Source: an uncultured Gammaproteobacteria bacterium (GTDB lineage Bacteria; Pseudomonadota; Gammaproteobacteria; CAIUAS01). From it: a stretch of 5,039 bases of DNA. Within the stretch, counting starts at the first letter, position 1, and every line of letters starts with the position of its first letter. Under the pieces are notes generated by a model, which ran no database searches, was not told where the DNA came from, and was given only the letters and a program-made list of their open reading frames with translations. A program made the translations under genes and the position numbers. Shown piece by piece: positions 1 to 5,039 of the stretch. The stretch covers positions 1 through 5,039 of the forward strand of contig CAIUAS010000289.1 in the NCBI GenBank assembly GCA_903897205.1, read 5' to 3'.

Positions 1-36
1 CAAAAAAAACTTAATTTATAGTTATGACCTTATTCA

Positions 37-54
37 GAAAACCTTAAGGTTTTC
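37..54. repeat. 18-bp perfect palindrome, possible operator overlapping the -35 region
   Basis: GAAAACCTTAAGGTTTTC is identical to its own reverse complement across all 18 bases. Its centre lies about 24 bases upstream of the start of the -10 hexamer, roughly position -36 from the inferred transcription start, where class II activators or repressors commonly bind. The core CTTAAG resembles half-sites recognised by PmrA-type response regulators. As RNA it could fold as a 7-bp stem with a TTAA loop, but what follows is CCCTCT rather than a T run, so a terminator for an upstream gene is less likely. The palindrome is certain; its role is inferred. Confidence 0.6.
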
Positions 55-66
55 CCCTCTATGAGC

Positions 67-75
67 TGATATACT
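67..75 (+). promoter_or_regulatory. Extended -10 promoter element (TGATATACT)
   Basis: TATACT at 70-75 matches the sigma-70 -10 hexamer at five of six positions, and TG at 67-68 gives the extended -10 form. Transcription would begin near 81-83, leaving a leader of about 30 bases that contains the ribosome binding site. No good TTGACA-like -35 lies 16-18 bases upstream; that space is taken by the palindrome at 37-54. This fits either an extended -10 promoter that needs no strong -35, or a promoter dependent on an activator. Confidence 0.6.
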
Positions 76-96
76 AAAAATCATCAATCTAAATTT

Positions 97-102
97 AAGG
101 AG
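97..102 (+). promoter_or_regulatory. Ribosome binding site (AAGGAG)
   Basis: TAAGGAG at 96-102 closely matches the complement of the 16S rRNA 3' end and lies 9 bases before the ATG at 112. It decides the start of the large gene, since no other in-frame start lies between it and the stop at 67-69. Confidence 0.9.
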
Positions 103-111
103 ATTATTACT

Positions 112-3100
112 ATGCCTATTGATAACGTTGCAATAAAAAAAACTACCAATGCTTGGTGGCATCAGTTTAAACCGTTAATATTTAGTTCGCCGGTTGAAAT
201 CGCGCAATTTATTATTCAGCATCCTGCGTCGACTGCCAGTCTTCTCAAAGATCAACGTGCAGGTTTATTTTCACGCCGTAATTTTCGCAACGAAATTTTA
301 AATGATCCTCATGCATTAGGCGTCATTTTATCCGCGCCTAATTTAAAATTACCAGATGATTTTTCTGAAGTAGCGATTAATTCAAATTTCAAAAATCAAA
401 TTGAAAACGTGGCTGTATTAACTGAGAAATCGATAAGTGCGATTGGTCGCAGTGCAGATAAGGATGAACTTGCCCCATATGCTTTTACAGAAGTGCTAAA
501 CGATCAGTTCGCTGTAAAGAAAGAAGGTGAAGTAGTTATTTTACATAAAAAAGGGATCGAAAATAAGCAGGAAGCTGAGCGGAAAGTGGTTCGGCTTGGA
601 GGCAATTGCTATTATTTTGTGCAAGAAAATTTACCCGTTGGAATAACACAGCATCAGGAATTACCCTGGCTATATGCTTCTTTAAGCCCTGAATTTGCGC
701 GACAAAATGAAATCGAGATTGATGGAAAAAAAGTTGATGAATTAGAATATGTAAAGGCAACTGCAGGCGCTATCAATGAAACACATCCCACTAAAAAGCA
801 AATTGTTTTAGTATTGGGAAAGCGAGAGGACAATGAAAATAATAAATTCTATTCAGAACATTCTGAACGTTTTTCGCAAAATGCTAATCAAAAGATAACA
901 CATGATGTCATTGAAAAAGATAAATTGGGCTTCAAAACAGATATTTACTATGTCCAAGCCGAAGGCGCAGACAAGTTAAACTTAGATAGTCAGGCATTAG
1001 AACTACTTTACAAGGTAATTAGACAGGGGCAAGAAGAGAAAGCAAGTGTGCGTGTCCATTGTCGGCAAGGCGTTGATCGCACTGGTGCATTTGTTTTTGC
1101 AATTCAATTGCTGAATAAGTTTGATCAAATATTTAGTGGTACAGAAGGGGAAATAGCAGCTAAATTGAAAAAGGAACACATGATATTGCGCGAATCGCGA
1201 GGGCCGGATATCTTAAAATATTCGTCTTATTATGAAATGAGCATTAGGCTTGCTTTTGCCTTAAGAGCGGTTGAACAGCAGGAAAAATATGAAAATAAAT
1301 TGCATGCAGTTGCTCCTCGCAATGCGATGAAAACTTTAAGGGATTTTGGAAGTGAACCTTCAATAGCTGAGAAAAAGCAGTATTTAAACGAAGAAATAAA
1401 TAATCCGGAAAATTCTGTTGAGGTGAAAACCTGTTTAGTTAATTTGTTAAAAGCGGTTGAAAACAGAGAGGTTACAGAAAGGAAACTAGAAGAAAAAAAT
1501 GAGTTTAAAAGTACGCAGATTACTACTATGGCTTTGAACTTTGTTGGACTTATCGCAGATGGTGCACCTAAAAAAGCTTCCTTGGGTGGCGAAGGCGTTG
1601 TTGCAATAACTAAAGAATCAGATAGCCTTGTTGAAAAATTGAGTGCCCTTAAAGCATACTGGGAAAATATAGCAAAACTTGCAAGATTTAGTGATGATGC
1701 TTTGTTTAAAGATATGTTTACTAAGTTTGTAAATGTAGCAGGTCATTATCTTACGACTAAAGAAAAATTGAATGGATATATTAAAGAAATTAATGGCGCA
1801 ACGGATTATAAAAGCAAAAGTGAAATTACTGCAAAAATAAAACAACTGAAATTAACCGATCTGGAAACTTTGCAAGCTGTATTTGTGCATGGATTTCCAG
1901 TGTCGAATAAAAATTTGGGATTACGATTAAAAAATGATACAGCAAGCGCTGTTAAAACATTAAATGATCTTCGGGAAAATTCTATCCTGGAAATTTGGAA
2001 AGATTTTGATTTTAAATATCCCGCTCTCCAGCGCTTTTTAAGCGAGATGTCTCCTATGAATAAAGGCGTCACCAAGCAACAATGGTTACAAGATGACTCA
2101 AATCCCAGCAAAATTTCAGCCGAATTTTATAATGATGTAAAACTTATTACTGAGTTATTAGAGGTGGGTAAATTTGCAACCGATAATTCGGAACCTACCC
2201 GCAAAGCTATTGAAAGGATATTCTCTAATGATGAAATGCTTGAGTATACCAATAGAAAAATAACGCCTCAAGGTGCTATTAAACAAGAACTGTTTAATGC
2301 AATAAAACAAGCAAGGCCAGATTATATTGCTGTTTTAAAGGCTGAACAGGACCAAGTTAATCAAAATGCTATAACGGAGCTTATGGATGTTAACTTGCTT
2401 GATTTCGATGATACGTTGATAACTTATACCGCAGATGGGCGACACGAAATTAATCAAAACGTCATAGCAGAAATTAATGACCATAAGGCTAAGAATGACA
2501 ATAGAGAAACAGCAAACTATATCTTTACGCAGCGTAATATTGTTTTGTCAAAATCAAAGATTAATATTGGCAGCGCAAAGCTAAGCGAAACTATCCCTGA
2601 GTTAGCTGAAAAGCACCAAATTAAAATTGATGGTGTTTCATCGTCAAGTGATCACTTGCTTGCGAGTTCTAAAGGATTAGATGGTTATTTTAATGAGCTC
2701 AGTGCATTTGAAAAAATCATGCAGGTTGACACTGTCCCTAGTTCTCCGGAAATTCAAGTGTTGGTAGATGTCGAAACTCAAGGGTATGCTGAACAAGGCG
2801 CTAAACAACCCCTTGGTAAAATAAAGCAATATATTTATTTCGTTAAACAGCTGGAGGAAAAAAATCCTGGCAAAGCTTTTAATGTCACACTGATGGATGA
2901 TAGTTTTGATAATCTGATAGAGATAAAAACTTATTTCGATCGCATGGAAGAAATGCATAAGTTGGGTTTGGCTGCTGCACAAATCATCCGGCCTAAATTA
3001 ATATGGGTTGAAAAAAATAGCAGGGGAATAACTACTACTGAAACTTTATCGGAAGCCGCTAACGTTGCCCAGGAAATAGTAGAAGATAAGGATCTAAATA

Positions 3101-5039
3101 AAGTTGCTGAATTGCTACAAAAAAATAAAGCATCAATATTAGCGGATTTAAGCGCGCTAAATATTTTAGTTGAACGCGGCGAAAAATCTGAACTTGTTAA
3201 AGGATTCTTAATAGAAAATTATGTCGAGATTCAAAAGAATTATATAGAAAATAAAAATGTCATAACTCCGTTAGTTTTTGAACGTAAACTTAAGGATATA
3301 AATAAGGATGCTCAATTTGTTAGTTTTATTAATAAAAAGCTAACAACCCAGCCATCAAATGGCGCGGAAATGAAAAGTTTAGAGAAAAGACTACATGAGA
3401 TGCCATTGAGAATATTTGATGACTTTAAAGAGATGGGCTCGAATGAACAAGTTCAAAAAGCTATAGCCCTGCTCAAAACTACCTACGGAGAAATAAGCCA
3501 TGCCCAAAAACAGGGAGTTAATTGGCTGACAAAAACCAATATGGAAAAAATATTTACCAGCTTCAATACGCTAATAGCTAACTTTAGAGGCAGTGGTGAT
3601 AATTGGAATGTGTTTTGGCAACAGCAAGGTGATTTAATTCAAAGGGAAGCGCGCAAGGCGGGTGAGCCTGAGTTATCCGATAGTGAATTAAATGCAAGCA
3701 TTGAGGCCATGAAAAAGGAACTTGATCACAATTATTTGTTTGCAGTAATCAGCAAGGCTTATGCAAGCGAAATGCAGAATACTAATGATCCTTTAATGCT
3801 AGCGGTTTGTGAAATTTTGCTTGATGTTAGAAAACGTTATTATCAGGCTAGTGATAATGTGGGCTTAGGCGTTGAAGAATTAATATATCATTATAGTGCA
3901 GCCATCAAAGAATTGGTGAATACGGTTATTAATCCGGTAACCTCTAATAACGAGATAAATTTTCAAGTGGCTAAAATTGTTAACAATGAGCTCAAGGTTG
4001 CCGCAGCGGTAATAGCTTTGGGCCCTGAGGTTAAACAAAATGCATTAACGCAAATAATGCAAAGTTTAGCAGATAAACCCGCCAAACTTTTTGCTGCATT
4101 GAATGCTGTTCCCGCTGAGCAGTTAGATACAGTATTAAAGCGAGCATTTCCTGAAAAATTAAAGCGCGATAATATAAGAGCTAGCTATTTTGGTATGCAT
4201 CGCGCTGGTGAAATAAAATTGTTGGATGCGTTAAAAGATGTGCAAAAAGCCTTGCTGGTGATTGGTTATGGCAATGAAAAACTGAGCAGTCAAGATTTAG
4301 CGAAGGTCCTTTACAAGCATAAAGATAATGCTGATTTTGTCAGTAGAATTGCGAATGATATCAGTCTTAAAGAACGAGTGTATCAAATAGCAAAATCCGA
4401 TGCGCAAGCGGCATTAACTATCTTTCAAGCTAAAAAATATACTATGCTGGCGAGCAAAAATGCAGATAAGCAAGATAGGCTGACGCCAATCCAGATTATT
4501 GAAGTGATAAAAGCACATTGTCAGCAAGAAGGATTTTTAAAGAAATTATTCACGCCTTTTAGCATAAGCTCTAATGTTGATTTGGTGGAGTTGTCGAAAA
4601 GTAGTCTTCAAGCTTTTCAGGCTATCATCGCTACCCCGCAGTTATTAGCTAAGTTAAGTAAGAAAAATATGTGTGCCATAGAAACGCATTATTTAACTAA
4701 TTTAAAGGGCGAATTAACCAAGGTAAGTGATTTATTCAAATTATTTGATCAAGCAAAAGATCAATTTGAGCATACATTAAGTGGCACTAATGGCTATAAC
4801 GATAAAACACAGCTACCGATTCTCATTAAAACGATGGAAAGACGGGCTGAAGCTATAAAGCAATTATATGGTGATCTCAATAAAACTTTTGATCAACCTA
4901 AGGTCCCCAAAGCTTTGCGGGAGACATTAAATACGTTTAAAACGTCGCATTCTGTTTATTATGATACTTTGGATAGCCATATAGCAACGGTCGCTAAAAA
5001 GTATGCCAATAAATTAGAAAATGAGGATAATACGGTGCA
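112..5039 (+). CDS. Giant two-phosphatase protein (PTP-like CX5R domain plus HAD domain), partial at 3' end; putative secreted effector
   Basis: A single uninterrupted frame of 1642 codons starts at ATG 112 and runs off the window, so the C-terminus is missing. The start is well fixed: AAGGAG lies 9 bases upstream, and in-frame stops at 19-21, 25-27 and 67-69 leave no other upstream ATG. Residues 1-220 have no recognised domain. Residues about 224-390 form a cysteine phosphatase domain with HCRQGVDRTG at 316-325 (nucleophile Cys317, phosphate-binding Arg323). Residues about 755-970 form a HAD domain with DFDDT at 764-768, Thr806, a Lys at 903 or 905, and DDSFDN at 929-934. The rest is charged helical sequence rich in Lys, Glu, Gln and Asn. 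There is no signal peptide or clear membrane segment, so it is made as a cytosolic protein. Size, AT-richness and eukaryote-like phosphatase content suggest an effector of a Legionella/Coxiella-type bacterium, but that is inference. I do not recognise a named gene. The coding call is near certain, the two domains are well supported, and the effector role is moderate. Confidence 0.96.
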   Translation, partial: MPIDNVAIKKTTNAWWHQFKPLIFSSPVEIAQFIIQHPASTASLLKDQRAGLFSRRNFRNEILNDPHALGVILSAPNLKLPDDFSEVAINSNFKNQIENVAVLTEKSISAIGRSADKDELAPYAFTEVLNDQFAVKKEGEVVILHKKGIENKQEAERKVVRLGGNCYYFVQENLPVGITQHQELPWLYASLSPEFARQNEIEIDGKKVDELEYVKATAGAINETHPTKKQIVLVLGKREDNENNKFYSEHSERFSQNANQKITHDVIEKDKLGFKTDIYYVQAEGADKLNLDSQALELLYKVIRQGQEEKASVRVHCRQGVDRTGAFVFAIQLLNKFDQIFSGTEGEIAAKLKKEHMILRESRGPDILKYSSYYEMSIRLAFALRAVEQQEKYENKLHAVAPRNAMKTLRDFGSEPSIAEKKQYLNEEINNPENSVEVKTCLVNLLKAVENREVTERKLEEKNEFKSTQITTMALNFVGLIADGAPKKASLGGEGVVAITKESDSLVEKLSALKAYWENIAKLARFSDDALFKDMFTKFVNVAGHYLTTKEKLNGYIKEINGATDYKSKSEITAKIKQLKLTDLETLQAVFVHGFPVSNKNLGLRLKNDTASAVKTLNDLRENSILEIWKDFDFKYPALQRFLSEMSPMNKGVTKQQWLQDDSNPSKISAEFYNDVKLITELLEVGKFATDNSEPTRKAIERIFSNDEMLEYTNRKITPQGAIKQELFNAIKQARPDYIAVLKAEQDQVNQNAITELMDVNLLDFDDTLITYTADGRHEINQNVIAEINDHKAKNDNRETANYIFTQRNIVLSKSKINIGSAKLSETIPELAEKHQIKIDGVSSSSDHLLASSKGLDGYFNELSAFEKIMQVDTVPSSPEIQVLVDVETQGYAEQGAKQPLGKIKQYIYFVKQLEEKNPGKAFNVTLMDDSFDNLIEIKTYFDRMEEMHKLGLAAAQIIRPKLIWVEKNSRGITTTETLSEAANVAQEIVEDKDLNKVAELLQKNKASILADLSALNILVERGEKSELVKGFLIENYVEIQKNYIENKNVITPLVFERKLKDINKDAQFVSFINKKLTTQPSNGAEMKSLEKRLHEMPLRIFDDFKEMGSNEQVQKAIALLKTTYGEISHAQKQGVNWLTKTNMEKIFTSFNTLIANFRGSGDNWNVFWQQQGDLIQREARKAGEPELSDSELNASIEAMKKELDHNYLFAVISKAYASEMQNTNDPLMLAVCEILLDVRKRYYQASDNVGLGVEELIYHYSAAIKELVNTVINPVTSNNEINFQVAKIVNNELKVAAAVIALGPEVKQNALTQIMQSLADKPAKLFAALNAVPAEQLDTVLKRAFPEKLKRDNIRASYFGMHRAGEIKLLDALKDVQKALLVIGYGNEKLSSQDLAKVLYKHKDNADFVSRIANDISLKERVYQIAKSDAQAALTIFQAKKYTMLASKNADKQDRLTPIQIIEVIKAHCQQEGFLKKLFTPFSISSNVDLVELSKSSLQAFQAIIATPQLLAKLSKKNMCAIETHYLTNLKGELTKVSDLFKLFDQAKDQFEHTLSGTNGYNDKTQLPILIKTMERRAEAIKQLYGDLNKTFDQPKVPKALRETLNTFKTSHSVYYDTLDSHIATVAKKYANKLENEDNTV
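781..1290 (+). other. Encoded domain: PTP/dual-specificity-type cysteine phosphatase (residues about 224-394)
   Basis: The P-loop HCRQGVDRTG (residues 316-325, bases 1057-1086) matches the CX5R signature of protein tyrosine, dual-specificity and related lipid phosphatases, with Cys317 as nucleophile, Arg323 as phosphate binder and Thr324 in the usual Ser/Thr position. It sits as expected between a strand (ASVRVHC) and a hydrophobic helix (FVFAIQLL). A strand at 231-236 (IVLVLG) probably belongs to the central sheet. The general-acid Asp is expected roughly 30 residues before the Cys; Asp287 fits best and Asp292 is an alternative. About 40 residues after the Cys comes LRESRGP followed by YSSYYEM (359-376), which resembles the conserved Arg-rich turn and final helix of PTPs. 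Known family members hydrolyse phosphotyrosine, phosphoserine/threonine, phosphoinositides or inositol phosphates. The D-R-T ending of the loop recalls bacterial HCxxGKDRTG enzymes such as MptpB and LipA, but here Val321 replaces the Lys. Domain edges are approximate. Confidence 0.88.
2374..3018 (+). other. Encoded domain: HAD-superfamily phosphatase-like (residues about 755-970)
   Basis: All four HAD motifs can be placed in order. Motif I is VNLLDFDDTL (760-769), a hydrophobic strand ending in DxDxT, with Asp764 as the expected nucleophile and Asp766 as acid/base. Motif II is YIFTQR (803-808), a strand ending in Thr806. Motif III is probably Lys903 or Lys905 in PLGKIKQ, at the start of a helix. 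Motif IV is VTLMDDSFDN (925-934), a DDxxxN acidic motif that would bind Mg2+ (Asp929, Asp930). Roughly 97 residues separate motifs II and III, which is long and suggests an inserted cap-like segment there. The known chemistry of the family is Mg2+-dependent phosphoryl transfer through an aspartyl-phosphate; the substrate cannot be read from the sequence. Motifs I and IV are strong, II is reasonable, and the choice of motif III lysine is tentative. Edges are approximate. Confidence 0.85.

Noticed and set aside
37..60. Palindrome as intrinsic terminator of an upstream gene
   Set aside because: The 7-bp stem is AT-rich and followed by CCCTCT rather than a T run, and no upstream gene end is visible in the window.
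61..69. ATG at 61 as a possible start or upstream peptide
   Set aside because: It is in frame with the large gene but reads only ATG AGC before a TGA at 67-69, and it lies upstream of the inferred transcription start with no ribosome binding site.
202..357. Possible pair of degenerate helical repeats near residues 31-81 (QHPASTASLL and NDPHALGVIL)
   Set aside because: The resemblance is limited to a His/Asp-Pro pair followed by a small hydrophobic helix; two weak copies are not enough to claim a repeat family.
536..760. Minus-strand open frame of 74 codons
   Set aside because: It lies wholly antisense to the large gene, has no recognisable motif, and its protein is the kind produced by reading AT-rich coding DNA backwards.
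1618..2111. Two overlapping minus-strand open frames (1618-1845 and 1806-2111)
   Set aside because: Both are antisense to the large gene. Their Phe/Ile/Ser/Cys-rich products reflect reversed Lys/Glu/Asn codons, not real membrane proteins.
2677..2982. Minus-strand open frame of 101 codons
   Set aside because: It is antisense to the HAD domain, whose motif IV lies in this stretch; constraint is clearly on the plus strand.
4516..4545. Second His-Cys (AHCQQEG) as another phosphatase loop
   Set aside because: No Arg occurs six residues after this Cys (residue 1470), there is no Gly-rich turn, and it is not preceded by a suitable strand, so it is not a CX5R motif.

Overview
The window is essentially one gene: a very large open reading frame on the + strand that starts at 112 and is still open at the last base (1642 complete codons plus two bases), preceded by 111 bases of upstream DNA. 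The DNA is AT-rich, with codons ending mostly in A or T. The protein is cytosolic in character: no signal peptide, no convincing membrane span, few cysteines, and mostly Lys/Glu/Gln/Asn-rich helical sequence. This style resembles the giant modular effectors of intracellular gammaproteobacteria of the Legionella/Coxiella type. That assignment is inference from style and base composition, not a recognised homologue.

Layout. Bases 1-111 hold an 18-bp perfect palindrome (37-54), an extended -10 promoter element (67-75) and a good Shine-Dalgarno sequence (97-102), spaced sensibly ahead of the ATG at 112. The encoded protein then runs as: an N-terminal region without a recognised fold (residues 1 to about 220); a cysteine-dependent phosphatase domain of the PTP/dual-specificity type (about 224-390) with the signature HCRQGVDRTG at residues 316-325; a long helical linker (about 390-755); a HAD-superfamily phosphatase-like domain (about 755-970) with DFDDT at 764-768 and DDSFDN at 929-934; and a helical tail of at least 670 residues that runs off the window.

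The main point of interest is that two unrelated phosphatase chemistries, a Cys-based CX5R enzyme and an Asp-based HAD enzyme, sit in one polypeptide, both with apparently intact catalytic motifs. If both are active, the protein could remove phosphate from two substrates, or act twice on one. The carboxyl terminus, where a type IV secretion signal would be expected in an effector, lies outside the window. There is no second gene, RNA gene, mobile element, repeat array or CRISPR; all minus-strand open frames are shadows of the large gene.
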